In this document: positions 26,285-33,924 of the stretch, one piece after another
Layout: every line of letters starts with the position of its first letter
Numbering within the stretch: the first letter of the stretch is position 1
From: Frigoribacterium sp. MEB024
GTDB lineage: Bacteria > Actinomycetota > Actinomycetes > Actinomycetales > Microbacteriaceae
Direction: 5' to 3'
DNA length: 55,145 nt
NCBI RefSeq assembly: GCF_000878135.1
Contig: NZ_JXQZ01000013.1
Coordinates: forward strand, 1-55,145
Translations under genes and position numbers: made by a program
The notes under the pieces: generated by a model
Databases searched by the model: none
Seen by the model: only the letters and a program-made list of their open reading frames with translations
Told to the model about the DNA's origin: nothing

Positions 26285-26860
26285 CTACTCGTCGATCTTG
26301 AAGTTCTGCAAGTCGACCCCAAGGTCACGCAGCTCTTGTCGCGTCTTACTGAGCATTTCGCGCGCTTCCTCCACGTACGGCTGGTGGGCTTCGCCGTTGT
26401 CGTACTCGTGCTCGCGGAGGCGGACTGCGGCTTCCTCCCACGTGTACCGGTCGAGGGCTTTGATGAGCGAGTTGGCGTAGCCCCGTCCTGGGCCGAGTGT
26501 CTTTTCATGTAGAGCTGAGTTCGGCTGTCCAAGGAACCAGCTCATGAGGTAGCGCGACCGTACTGCCTCAGTACCTGCCGGTGTCTTTGCAAGAGCTACA
26601 AATCGCTCGGGCTCCTCGAGGGGTAGCGCGAGTGCTACGGGCGGAATGTCGAGCGCCCAGGCCAAAGTCAGCATCTGATCGACAGTGACGTCAGTTTTGC
26701 GTCCGCTTTCGATGTTGGCGATGACTCCGCGCGAGATCTCGCCGTTGATTCGGTCGCTCAACTCGCGGGCACTGAAGCCGGCCATCTTCCTGTACTTGGC
26801 TAGCCGTGCCCCGAAACCGTCACTTGCTCTGATGCTCACGCTTCCTACTCTAGTGGTCAC
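26285..26860 (-). CDS. XRE-family repressor (immunity repressor candidate)
   Basis: 191 residues if started at GTG 26860; longer frames up to 26947 are open but have no ribosome-binding site. An XRE helix-turn-helix lies at about 15-70: FGARLAKYRKMAGFSARELS, then RGVIANIESGRKTDVTVDQM. The rest is helical and unrecognised (HEKTLGPGRGYANSLIKAL). It is transcribed with the integrase, and divergently from the excisionase-like gene across a region with two palindromes. This is the layout of a lysogeny switch in actinophages that couple repressor and integrase. Confidence 0.8.
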   Translation of the reverse strand: MTTRVGSVSIRASDGFGARLAKYRKMAGFSARELSDRINGEISRGVIANIESGRKTDVTVDQMLTLAWALDIPPVALALPLEEPERFVALAKTPAGTEAVRSRYLMSWFLGQPNSALHEKTLGPGRGYANSLIKALDRYTWEEAAVRLREHEYDNGEAHQPYVEEAREMLSKTRQELRDLGVDLQNFKIDE

Positions 26861-26869
26861 TTGGGCGCA

Positions 26870-26875
26870 AGAATA
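26870..26875 (-). promoter_or_regulatory. -10 box of the repressor, leaderless layout
   Basis: On the minus strand TATTCT ends nine bases before the GTG at 26860; TGGACA (26907-26902) 26 bases further upstream could serve as -35 with a 26-base total spacing that is too long for a perfect promoter, so only the -10 is proposed with some confidence. Confidence 0.4.
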
Positions 26876-26894
26876 GTTTTGACGACACACCTTC

Positions 26895-26942
26895 TGTCCA
26901 CTGGACACAAGTTCCGTCTGCGCGTAGTCTGTGTACAACAGA
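26895..26942. promoter_or_regulatory. Candidate repressor operators in the switch region
   Basis: TGTCCA-C-TGGACA (26895-26907) is a perfect 13-bp palindrome. TCTGT-GTACA-ACAGA (26928-26942) is a second inverted repeat, and a further half-site GTGTCC lies at 26951. All lie between the divergent repressor and excisionase-like genes. Confidence 0.6.
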
Positions 26943-26976
26943 GACAATCAGTGTCCTGCAGACGAACGGAGGCAAA

Positions 26977-27207
26977 GTGGCTTCTCAGCCCTCAAGCCAG
27001 ACGCAGATGATCGATCGCTACCTGAGCGACGACGATGTCTGCCAGCTCATCCCTGGAATGACACCCAGCAGGCTCAAGAACTTGCGCTTCCTTGGCACTG
27101 GACCCGAGTACTTGGTACCTACGCCGAAGACCATCGTGTACTCGGAGCGACGAGTCCGCGAGTGGTTGGAATCGACAGCACGAACCGGGACGGCGGACGC
27201 TTCCTGA
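26977..27207 (+). CDS. Excisionase-like small DNA-binding protein
   Basis: 76 residues from a GTG at 26977 with CGGAGGC upstream. The core reads YLSDDDVCQLIPGMTPSRLKNLRF (helix-turn-helix), then GPEYLVPTPKTIVYSERRVREWLES, the wing and final helix of AlpA/Xis-like MerR-type domains. As the first gene transcribed away from the repressor it is the expected place for an early regulator or excisionase. The call between Xis and Cro-like function cannot be settled from sequence. Confidence 0.75.
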   Translation: MASQPSSQTQMIDRYLSDDDVCQLIPGMTPSRLKNLRFLGTGPEYLVPTPKTIVYSERRVREWLESTARTGTADAS

Positions 27208-27212
27208 CCAAC

Positions 27213-27527
27213 GTGAATCTCAGTAGAGCTGACCATTCGCTCGACTACAACTCGCTGACTTACCGCGACCCAACTGGGGATGAGGCTGTTCGAAACCTCA
27301 GTCCAGGTGACGTCTCGATCACTTGGCCGGATGGGTTCACGATCTGGGTGCCCGCGTCTCAAGCACGGCTCCTCAGTCGGTTCTTGTCTGTGGCCTACTC
27401 ATTCCGAATGTCTCGGAAGGCCCACATCTGGGCCACCCAGAAAAAGAACGACCCCGCCGCTCTTGCAGGAGCGGACGGGGCCAGGTCCACCACGCAACCA
27501 TCACGAAGCAGGAGAACCAATGTCTGA
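27213..27527 (+). CDS. Unknown small phage-like protein
   Basis: About 104 residues if started at GTG 27213; the frame is open further upstream but overlaps the excisionase gene there. The middle part looks like real protein: RDPTGDEAVRNLSPGDVSITWPDG, then FTIWVPASQARLLSRFLS. No ribosome-binding site is clear and the last 25 codons run through a hairpin and the start of the next gene, so the true extent is uncertain. Not recognised. Confidence 0.45.
   Translation: MNLSRADHSLDYNSLTYRDPTGDEAVRNLSPGDVSITWPDGFTIWVPASQARLLSRFLSVAYSFRMSRKAHIWATQKKNDPAALAGADGARSTTQPSRSRRTNV
27452..27480 (+). promoter_or_regulatory. GC-rich stem-loop ahead of the 27520 gene
   Basis: CCCCG-CCGCTC pairs with GAGCGG-A-CGGGG with one bulged base and a six-base loop, after an AAAAAG run. 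It could be a partial terminator or an mRNA-end stabiliser ahead of the early operon. Confidence 0.45.
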
Positions 27528-27903
27528 GTCAATCATCGCACCCGCCACTGACAAAGCGACAGCCCCCACTTCGGTGGACGCGCTCACAATCATCGACAAC
27601 GCCCCGTCCGAACCAGGCACTTACCTCACCGCCTGGAAGCAGAACGGCGACGACTGGCAGCTTTCGGTCGACTACTTCGAGCATGAAGGCAGATGGGCTG
27701 TCTACGGGGTTATGGGTCACGACACCAGCCCCCTCACCGTCTCCAAAATGGCGGAGATTCTCGAGGCCCACGAAGACGCGCAGGGTGTTGCCGACCACCT
27801 GAACAACACGCACGCCTTGACGCCGGTGCTGCGGGAAAACGGCGCGCGGAAAAAGCGCGTTACAAGCCTTCTCGCAGCGATGACCGTCGCGGGGGTGCAG
27901 TGA
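27520..27903 (+). CDS. Unknown acidic phage-type protein
   Basis: 127 residues with a clear ribosome-binding site (GCAGGAGAACCA before the ATG). The sequence contains YLTAWKQNGDDWQLSVDYFE and RWAVYGVMGHDTSPLTVSKM, suggesting a small alpha/beta fold, followed by a helical end with DHLNNTHALTPVLRENG. No known motif. It begins a run of closely packed early genes that continues to the RepA-like ATPase. Confidence 0.65.
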   Translation: MSESIIAPATDKATAPTSVDALTIIDNAPSEPGTYLTAWKQNGDDWQLSVDYFEHEGRWAVYGVMGHDTSPLTVSKMAEILEAHEDAQGVADHLNNTHALTPVLRENGARKKRVTSLLAAMTVAGVQ

Positions 27904-27904
27904 G

Positions 27905-28084
27905 ATGGCGACCGTGACAACAGGCATGAACGGCGACCAAAAGTCCGTCGTGCTCATCACGAACCACAGCCGGTATGAGATCACAGAGCATCTGACGCCC
28001 TCCGAATCAAAGAAGCTGGCGGTGCAACTCTTGTCGGCTGCGGGGCGCGCAGAACGGTCCGCAGCGGCATCGGAGTGGCCCTAG
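27905..28084 (+). CDS. Small unknown protein, 59 residues
   Basis: Starts at ATG 27905, one base after the stop codon of the preceding gene. The sequence includes VVLITNHSRYEITEHLTPSE and SKKLAVQLLSAAGRAERSA, probably a strand pair followed by a helix. Codon use and the tight spacing on both sides support it as a real gene. Not recognised. Confidence 0.55.
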   Translation: MATVTTGMNGDQKSVVLITNHSRYEITEHLTPSESKKLAVQLLSAAGRAERSAAASEWP

Positions 28085-28092
28085 GTAGCCGC

Positions 28093-28521
28093 ATGGATAG
28101 TGACAAGGCGGGAGCCGCGCGTGAAGCGTCGGCTCCCGCTTTTACGTATCCAGACCGCATCGCTCTGAGCCGAGGGGCGGAACGCTACCTCGAGCAGTTG
28201 GGCGTGGATTTGCTCACCGGAGAGGTCGAGGCGTACCAACTTCCGCCCTCGCTTCTGCAGTTCTTCACCTTCGCCTATGAGCAGGGCAAGGCCTCCCGCC
28301 AGAACGAGGTCGACAACCTCAACCGTGAGGCTGACCGGCTCTACGCCGAGATGTGCCGACGCACCCCACCCCCTCAGCGCGATCCGCGGAGCTTTGCCGA
28401 CCTGAGCCGCATACGTGGCGACCACGAGCGAGCTGAACGACACGAACAACGCATGTCATCTATTTCCGAGTCTTTGGGTTTCTCCCGGCCCGAACCGAAC
28501 ACCAAGGACCACACCGCATGA
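28093..28521 (+). CDS. Unknown protein with C-terminal coiled coil
   Basis: 142 residues from ATG 28093; a GTG at 28075 is an alternative start that would overlap the preceding gene. The first half reads YPDRIALSRGAERYLEQLGV and QLPPSLLQFFTFAYEQGKA; the second half is a charged helix (NEVDNLNREADRLYAEM) and an Arg/Glu-rich helix (RGDHERAERHEQRMSSIS). The end overlaps the start of the ATPase gene by four bases, so it is likely translated with it. Possible replication accessory protein by position only. Confidence 0.65.
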   Translation: MDSDKAGAAREASAPAFTYPDRIALSRGAERYLEQLGVDLLTGEVEAYQLPPSLLQFFTFAYEQGKASRQNEVDNLNREADRLYAEMCRRTPPPQRDPRSFADLSRIRGDHERAERHEQRMSSISESLGFSRPEPNTKDHTA

Positions 28522-29780
28522 CCCGAAATGGCACTGAGCCGGCCAAGCCGCCGACGAGAACGCTTGCCCTGACTCCCTTATCTCTCGTGCGCCCGCAACG
28601 GCAGACGTTTCTCTGGAATGGACGCATCCCGATGGGCACCGCGACGATCTTCGCTGGCAGAGGCGGTGAGGGAAAAAGCACGTTCTCACTCTGGCTCGCG
28701 AGCGCCGTCACGAGGGGGCTGCTGCAAGGAGAGTTCGAAGGCAGCCCTCAGAACGTCCTCCTGGTGGGCCACGAAGACGACCTAGGAACCGTCGTGCGCC
28801 CCCGTCTCGACGCCGCAGATGCCGTCATGGAGCGCATCAACGCCATGACCATCAAGACGCACGTCGAAGGGATGGAGCTAAGCGAAGTGCCGTCGATTGC
28901 GGACGATCTCCCTCGGATTCGTCAAGCGATCGAGGAGACGAACGCAAAACTCATCATCGTCGACCCACTGACTTCGATGATGGACGGGGCGAACCTCGAC
29001 AAGACATCCGAGGTGCGGAAAGCGCTCAACCCCTTCACAACCCTTGCCGGGGAGATGAACGTCGCCATCGTCGCGCTCATGCACTTTCGCAAGGGACAGG
29101 GCGACACCCGCGACCTACTTAGCGGCAGCCACGCCTTCCGAGACACCGCCCGCAGCGTCATTCTTTTCGCCACGGATGAAGAGACCGGCGAGCGAGTTGG
29201 CACGGTGGACAAGTCGAACTACAGCGAGAGCCGGGGCGACTCGTTTGCTTTCCAGTTGGTCTCGGCTCAAGTCCCCGTAGACGACGGGACTCAGGCTCAG
29301 GTAGCTCGCGTGGACTATCTAGGTGACTCCACCATTTCGGTGTCGGACATCGTAAACAAGCCTGACGACGTCGATCTTGGCGAGGCAATTGGCGCGGTCG
29401 TGGAGTGCGTGAGCCGCCACAGCGAGGGCATCAAGCCTGCAGCCGTCGCCGACGAAACGAACCTGCCAGCCAACGCAGTCCGCACCTACCTGACGCGAGC
29501 TGCTAAGCGCGGACTCATCGACAAGGCGGGGCACGGGACGTATCTGCCGAAAGCAACAGCCCCGTCAGTGCGTACATCTGTTGCACCTGTTGCTTCTGTT
29601 GCTCTTAACCCCCTAAAAGCAACAAAGGCAACAGAAGCAACTGCGCAACAGGCTGACTCCCCTGTTGCTTTGTGTCGTTCCTGCGGACTTCGCCTCAATC
29701 CGGCCGTCGCTCACCACGGCATCCATCCAACGTGCGAAGACACCGCCAATCTGACTCAACACGCAGCTAGGACGGCCTGA
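28518..29780 (+). CDS. RepA-like AAA/RecA-fold ATPase with HTH and zinc-ribbon tail
   Basis: 420 residues. The RecA-like domain (about 30-260) has Walker A GRGGEGKST (near 48-56), LLVGHEDD, Walker B KLIIVDPLT, and LMHFRKGQGDTRDLLSGSHA, the pattern of RepA/RSF1010-type hexameric helicases. A winged-helix region follows (SEGIKPAAVADETNLPANAV, about 300-320), then a low-complexity linker rich in Lys-Ala-Thr, and a C-terminal zinc-ribbon-like block, CRSCG and HPTC. It probably drives replication or unwinding of the excised element. The linker DNA carries an array of CTGTTGC words in both directions that resembles an origin. Confidence 0.87.
   Translation: MTRNGTEPAKPPTRTLALTPLSLVRPQRQTFLWNGRIPMGTATIFAGRGGEGKSTFSLWLASAVTRGLLQGEFEGSPQNVLLVGHEDDLGTVVRPRLDAADAVMERINAMTIKTHVEGMELSEVPSIADDLPRIRQAIEETNAKLIIVDPLTSMMDGANLDKTSEVRKALNPFTTLAGEMNVAIVALMHFRKGQGDTRDLLSGSHAFRDTARSVILFATDEETGERVGTVDKSNYSESRGDSFAFQLVSAQVPVDDGTQAQVARVDYLGDSTISVSDIVNKPDDVDLGEAIGAVVECVSRHSEGIKPAAVADETNLPANAVRTYLTRAAKRGLIDKAGHGTYLPKATAPSVRTSVAPVASVALNPLKATKATEATAQQADSPVALCRSCGLRLNPAVAHHGIHPTCEDTANLTQHAARTA
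29553..29668. repeat. Iteron-like array of CTGTTGC words inside the RepA-like gene
   Basis: Forward CTGTTGC at 29578, 29587, 29596 and 29662 and reverse GCAACA(G) or GCAAC at 29553, 29619, 29628, 29637 and 29645. Three forward copies are spaced nine bases apart, and the block at 29589-29602 is the exact reverse complement of 29628-29641, giving a 14-bp inverted repeat. It encodes the Val-Ala and Lys-Ala-Thr linker. Confidence 0.7.
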
Positions 29781-29782
29781 TC

Positions 29783-30073
29783 ATGCGACCGATGCAACCG
29801 CTCAATCCCATCGAAAACATTGCTTCTCGCGCGGCCATGCGCCTGGTCCTGCGGAGAGACAAGCCATCTAGGGACGCCGAGATAGAGAAAGCTCTCGGCG
29901 AACTAAACGTCATCGACGCGCAGACGGTCCTCGAGGGAATCGTCCGAACGCTCCTCATCACGTTGGACGACCTCGCCATCCGAGGTGGGTTCGAGGAAGA
30001 CCTGCAATCCAACGCCCGCGCCTTGCTGGCCGCGCTACCTGACATCGAATCCGAAGGAGGCAATCGTGCCTAG
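29783..30073 (+). CDS. Small helical unknown protein
   Basis: 96 residues starting at ATG 29783, two bases after the ATPase stop codon. The composition is helical and mostly acidic (EIEKALGELNVIDAQTVLEG, then LLITLDDLAIRGGFEEDL). No motif recognised. It overlaps the next small gene by eight bases. Confidence 0.6.
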   Translation: MRPMQPLNPIENIASRAAMRLVLRRDKPSRDAEIEKALGELNVIDAQTVLEGIVRTLLITLDDLAIRGGFEEDLQSNARALLAALPDIESEGGNRA

Positions 30074-30218
30074 ACGCAACCGGCTTGCGCGCCCCTACCA
30101 GCCCCGTCACACCTACACGCGTCTTCTGGCTGATGAGCTGCACAGCCTGTGGCGAGAACGACGATCTGCCATGTCGAGCCAAAACAACCCATTCGTCCCG
30201 CAGCAGGAGGCGTCATGA
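30066..30218 (+). CDS. Small basic unknown protein, 50 residues
   Basis: Starts at GTG 30066 with an excellent ribosome-binding site (GAAGGAGG, six bases upstream). The sequence is rich in Arg and Tyr (PRRNRLARPYQPRHTYTRLL) and ends in a polar tail. The stop codon overlaps the ATG of the next gene (ATGA). The tight coupling on both sides supports a real gene; function unknown, nucleic-acid binding possible from charge. Confidence 0.6.
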   Translation: MPRRNRLARPYQPRHTYTRLLADELHSLWRERRSAMSSQNNPFVPQQEAS

Positions 30219-30601
30219 CAGCACGCCATCTCACGCAGCCCGTACTCGTTCTCGAGGGCCGAGACGCGGCCATTCTCTGGCAGATAGGCCAACTCGAACC
30301 GGCCCGCGTGAAAGCTCGTGGACGCGACGAGGAGGGATACGCCGTTCTCCTCGCCGTCTACCAAGCAGCCCTCACCTGGCGAAATTCCGTCGACGGAAAA
30401 GCTGCAAGCCAGTCGGAGGAAAAACGGGAACGTAGTAACTGGGTCACCCCAACAGATCTTGCAAAGCAGCTCGGAGTGACACCAAGAACCATCCGAAACG
30501 ACATCGCTGGCGGAATACTCCCGGCGACCAAGAGAGACCGGCAATGGGTCATTGACCTGCCGGACGCCTTCACCTACATCGCCGCGCGCCGGCCCAACTG
30601 A
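30215..30601 (+). CDS. Small protein with C-terminal helix-turn-helix
   Basis: 128 residues from ATG 30215, overlapping the previous gene by ATGA. The first 70 residues are helical (EGRDAAILWQIGQLEPARVK). The C-terminal about 45 residues form an excisionase/MerR-like helix-turn-helix: WVTPTDLAKQLGVTPRTIRN, then AGGILPATKRDRQWVIDLPD. It may regulate later genes of the element, since it sits at the border between replication and structural regions. Confidence 0.7.
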   Translation: MTARHLTQPVLVLEGRDAAILWQIGQLEPARVKARGRDEEGYAVLLAVYQAALTWRNSVDGKAASQSEEKRERSNWVTPTDLAKQLGVTPRTIRNDIAGGILPATKRDRQWVIDLPDAFTYIAARRPN

Positions 30602-30612
30602 AAGCGACACCC

Positions 30613-31209
30613 ATGCCTTCACCAATTAGCTCCACCAGCTACAAGAACGCCAACCTCAACAGCCGCGAGTTCCAGGCCCGCATCGAACAGATCCGTGGCG
30701 ACGGAATGCTGTCTGATCAGGGCAAGCTCGGGGAGATCAAAGCGGAGTACGACCGAGCGCTGGCCACGAAAGAAAAGATCGACGCCGACCGGGTCAAGCA
30801 GCTCGAAGCCCGCCGCAGCAGCATTGAGCAGAACCGATTGTGGCTGCGCCCTAGCGAGGCAGCCAACTCGTCCACCGTCATCGCATTCCGTGACTCCCAG
30901 CAGCGCGCAGACACGCTTAAGGATGAGGCAGAGGCACTGCGCTCCCTCGAACGTTCCGAGCGGTCTGGTGACAACCTCCACGCCCGCGCCATTCTTGCTG
31001 CCGCGTTTGAGCCGGACCGCATGTGGATCAACGTCGTCGACGCCTACGTGGCCAAGCACCCCGAGACAGAGGCCGACCTGCACGAGTTGTGGGCAATGGT
31101 CAAGGAAGACGGAAGCGGGAACGGGCCGCTTGACACCGATACCTTCGCCCAGCTCCTGGCCACGCCCACAGACGTTCGGCTGCCCCGCGAGCTTGGTGGA
31201 CGGTTCTAA
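30613..31209 (+). CDS. Unknown coiled-coil protein of the structural region
   Basis: 198 residues. The centre (about 20-125) is predicted coiled coil (EFQARIEQIRGDGMLSDQGK, and later QQRADTLKDEAEALRSLERS); the C-terminus is a compact helical part with WINVVDAYVAKHPETEADLH. It lies where phages place head or scaffold genes but no capsid, scaffold or portal family signature is visible. A scaffold-like role is a guess. Confidence 0.65.
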   Translation: MPSPISSTSYKNANLNSREFQARIEQIRGDGMLSDQGKLGEIKAEYDRALATKEKIDADRVKQLEARRSSIEQNRLWLRPSEAANSSTVIAFRDSQQRADTLKDEAEALRSLERSERSGDNLHARAILAAAFEPDRMWINVVDAYVAKHPETEADLHELWAMVKEDGSGNGPLDTDTFAQLLATPTDVRLPRELGGRF

Positions 31210-31212
31210 GAC

Positions 31213-31548
31213 ATGGCCGACGGCATCGGGCTCAACAGCCCCGAGATCGAACGCATCGCAGCCGGCAGTTCGTCCGGTGCATCGGACCTCACCAGAGCAA
31301 TTGCGCAACGTGTCGAGATAGCAGGACGGGCAGGGTTGCCCCCCGAAGCCGTCCGCTTCCTGACCGGAGACGATGAGGCATCTCTTGCCGAATCCGCGGA
31401 TTCACTCGCCGGATGGCTGGCGACCTCATCTGCTGCGAAGCCGCGCATGGTCATTCGCGGGGAAGGTAGCCACCCCGCTACACACCGCAGCGGGTCCGAC
31501 CTCGAGGACGGACTGCGTAAAGCCCTCAATTTGCCCTCCGCCTGGTAG
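31213..31548 (+). CDS. Small unknown protein, scaffold-like end
   Basis: 111 residues starting four bases after the previous stop codon. The middle part GLPPEAVRFLTGDDEASLAE and SADSLAGWL resembles the short C-terminal motif found in actinophage scaffolding proteins (a hydrophobic turn, then an acidic helix ending in ADxLA), but the similarity is from memory and short. It immediately precedes the tape-measure gene. Confidence 0.55.
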   Translation: MADGIGLNSPEIERIAAGSSSGASDLTRAIAQRVEIAGRAGLPPEAVRFLTGDDEASLAESADSLAGWLATSSAAKPRMVIRGEGSHPATHRSGSDLEDGLRKALNLPSAW

Positions 31549-31602
31549 CCCCCTCCACCTCTTCACCGGGCGCCCGCCCACACCAGTCACACATCCATCG
31601 CT

Positions 31603-31636
31603 GATCTCCCGCAGCAGACCTACTGCACGGGAGATC
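31603..31636 (+). promoter_or_regulatory. Hairpin that covers the tape-measure ribosome-binding site
   Basis: GATCTCCCG (31603-31611) pairs exactly with CGGGAGATC (31628-31636), and the GGGAG of the second arm is the only ribosome-binding site for the ATG at 31641. Folding would hide it, so translation could be gated by helper factors or local transcription. Confidence 0.6.
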
Positions 31637-31640
31637 TCTC

Positions 31641-33845
31641 ATGGCGGCAGCCAGCAACTACCAGGCCTGGGTTGAGGTCGTCCCTCAGTTCAAGGGCTTC
31701 AACAAGTCAGTCGACAAGAACGTCTCGCAGTCCCTCGGTGACGCGGGAGACGCGGGAGGCAAGGCCTTCGGCGGTCGTCTTGCCGGCGCTGTCGGAGCTA
31801 TCGCAAAACCACTGGCAATTGTGGGGGGCGCAGCTCTCTCAGGCGTTGGTCTTGCTGCGGGTGTCGCTCTAAGCAAGGGCCTGTCTCGATCTTTAAACAT
31901 TCAAGATGCTCAGGCGAAGCTCCGAGGCCTAGGCAACGATGCGGAGACCATCACCGAGGTGATGAAGAATTCGCTTGAATCTGTCAGGGGAACGGCGTTC
32001 GGTCTTGATGAAGCAGCCACCACGGCCGCCTCTGCTATCGCCTCTGGCATCAAGCCAGGCCAGGAACTGACGCGATACCTGAAGATCACGGCGGATACGG
32101 CGGCCATTGCCGGGTCTTCTCTCAGCGACATTGGCAGCGTCATGAACAACGTGACCACAGTTGGTGCCGCTTACAACGATTCCTTGCAGATTCTGGCCCA
32201 AAAGGGCATCCCGATCTATCAGTACTTGGCGGACCAACTTGGCATCACGACTGATGAAGTCAAAAACTTGGCTTCTGAGGGAAAGATCTCCGCTGAGGAT
32301 TTCCGTACTGCAATTGAGAAAAACGTTGCTGGTGCCGCCCTTGCTGGGGGCGAGACGGCTAGGGGCGCTCTCGCTAACCTTGGGGCAGCTTTGGGGCGTT
32401 TCGGCGCAAAATTCACCGATCCGCTAGTTGCTGCCGCTCCGGGATTCTTTGGAACGCTTGCTACCGCGGTCGATTCCCTTGCCGAAAAAGCGCAGCCGTT
32501 TGCAGATCAGTTCGCAAAGTGGGTCGGCCCAGCAATTGAAAATGCTGGTACTTCGATTGCAAATTTCATCAACGGCGATCCGGGCAAGCTTGCTGATTTC
32601 TTCGGCGGAATCGGCAAGGCGGTCGAAACGATCGCGCCGCACATTCCCGCCCTCGTCCGCGGCATTGGCGACTTCGGTGGCAAGGTCGCGGACGTCCTCG
32701 GACCGGCGATTAGTGACAACCTCCCCGGCCTGCAGGATCTCGCGCAGACGTTCCTTGATACGGCCACAGACGCACTGCCGCAGATCATCCCCGCGCTGGG
32801 CGAACTGGTGTTGGCTCTGCTGCCGATCCTGCCCGCGATCACACCGCTGATCACGCAAGCACTGCCGCCCCTGATCGACCTCTTCGGTCAGCTCGTGGAT
32901 GTGGTCTACAGCGACGCGACAGGACTCGACCAGCGCGTCGCAGCCTTCAAGGGACTCGGAGACGCACTCGCGTTCCTGCTTGGCGCACTCCCCGGCCCTC
33001 TGGTACTCCTGCCCCAACTTGCGGATGCGTTCAGCAGCACGGAGGGGGCCGTCAACTTCGTCGAGCAGGCCATGTCAGGGAAGCTTGGCCCCGTCATCCA
33101 AGCAATTGGCGGATTCATCTTCGACCTGGCCTCCACGTTCCGAAACGCACTGACCTCGATTCGGTTGACAGTCGAAACGGGTGTTGAGGCGGTCCGGTCA
33201 GCTTTTGATCGGGTGTTCAACAGCCTGCCGACTCCGGTCCGGAATGCGCTCTCTACCGTTGGCTCTGTGATCTCGGGCGGTATCAGCGGCGCGGTTTCCA
33301 CTATTGCGACGCTCGGTCCTCGAGCCGTTTCTGCCCTTGGGAACACAGGGTCGCTTCTTGTCGGTGCAGGCCGAAACCTAGTCGACGGATTCATTGCCGG
33401 CATGGTCGGGGGCATCGGGCGGGTCGCTGCCAGGGCTGCGGAGCTTGCGAACGCTGCGCGCACTGCGGCGGAACGAGCATTGGACATCAACTCACCGTCT
33501 CGGGTCTTCCGCGACGACATCGGCGTCATGGTCGGACGTGGCTTCGCTGATGGTCTCGACAAGTCAGCCGGCATCGTCTCGAGCGCAATGGGACGCCTCA
33601 CCGCCACTCCGACACTCGTTGCCCCGGTAATCGAGACCGCACCCCTGAGTGCACGGGCACGAGTGAGCATGGCGGCTGCTCCTGTGTTTGATCAGTCCAA
33701 CGCAACCTCAGGTAGCTCGGGCGGCGCTTTCGTCGGCACGCTGGTGCTGGATAGCGGCGAGTTCCTTGGACGTGTCCGCGGCGAGATCCAGGCCGCCGAC
33801 ACGAACTCCACTATGACCGCCCGCATGGGCAAGCAAGTCCGCTAG
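31641..33845 (+). CDS. Phage tail tape-measure protein
   Basis: 734 residues. The start YQAWVEVVPQFKGFNKSVDK is the usual opening of actinophage tape measures. A Gly/Ala-rich hydrophobic stretch (about 45-80) is followed by the TIGR02675-type tape-measure domain with RGLGNDAETITEVMKNSLES, TADTAAIAGSSLSDIGSVMN and ILAQKGIPIYQYLADQLGI. Further hydrophobic repeats (ALPQIIPALGELVLALLPIL) and ALDINSPSRVFRDDIG near residue 615 complete the picture. In phages this protein sets tail length and is ejected into the host membrane. At about 1.5 angstrom per residue it would measure a tail near 110 nm. No tail-tube or assembly-chaperone gene precedes it. Confidence 0.9.
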   Translation: MAAASNYQAWVEVVPQFKGFNKSVDKNVSQSLGDAGDAGGKAFGGRLAGAVGAIAKPLAIVGGAALSGVGLAAGVALSKGLSRSLNIQDAQAKLRGLGNDAETITEVMKNSLESVRGTAFGLDEAATTAASAIASGIKPGQELTRYLKITADTAAIAGSSLSDIGSVMNNVTTVGAAYNDSLQILAQKGIPIYQYLADQLGITTDEVKNLASEGKISAEDFRTAIEKNVAGAALAGGETARGALANLGAALGRFGAKFTDPLVAAAPGFFGTLATAVDSLAEKAQPFADQFAKWVGPAIENAGTSIANFINGDPGKLADFFGGIGKAVETIAPHIPALVRGIGDFGGKVADVLGPAISDNLPGLQDLAQTFLDTATDALPQIIPALGELVLALLPILPAITPLITQALPPLIDLFGQLVDVVYSDATGLDQRVAAFKGLGDALAFLLGALPGPLVLLPQLADAFSSTEGAVNFVEQAMSGKLGPVIQAIGGFIFDLASTFRNALTSIRLTVETGVEAVRSAFDRVFNSLPTPVRNALSTVGSVISGGISGAVSTIATLGPRAVSALGNTGSLLVGAGRNLVDGFIAGMVGGIGRVAARAAELANAARTAAERALDINSPSRVFRDDIGVMVGRGFADGLDKSAGIVSSAMGRLTATPTLVAPVIETAPLSARARVSMAAAPVFDQSNATSGSSGGAFVGTLVLDSGEFLGRVRGEIQAADTNSTMTARMGKQVR

Positions 33846-33869
33846 ATCCCCCTCCCCGCAATTTCCCTT

Positions 33870-33899
33870 AAGGGGCCACCCACTCCGGGTGGCCCCTTT
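33870..33899 (+). terminator. Intrinsic terminator after the tape-measure gene
   Basis: AAGGGGCCACCC pairs with GGGTGGCCCCTT (12 bp) around a five-base loop and is followed by a T. It lies 25 bases after the stop codon at 33845 and ends the structural transcript, so the esterase gene may need read-through or its own promoter. Confidence 0.8.
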
Positions 33900-33924
33900 G
33901 TCGTACCCAAACAAAGGACAAACC

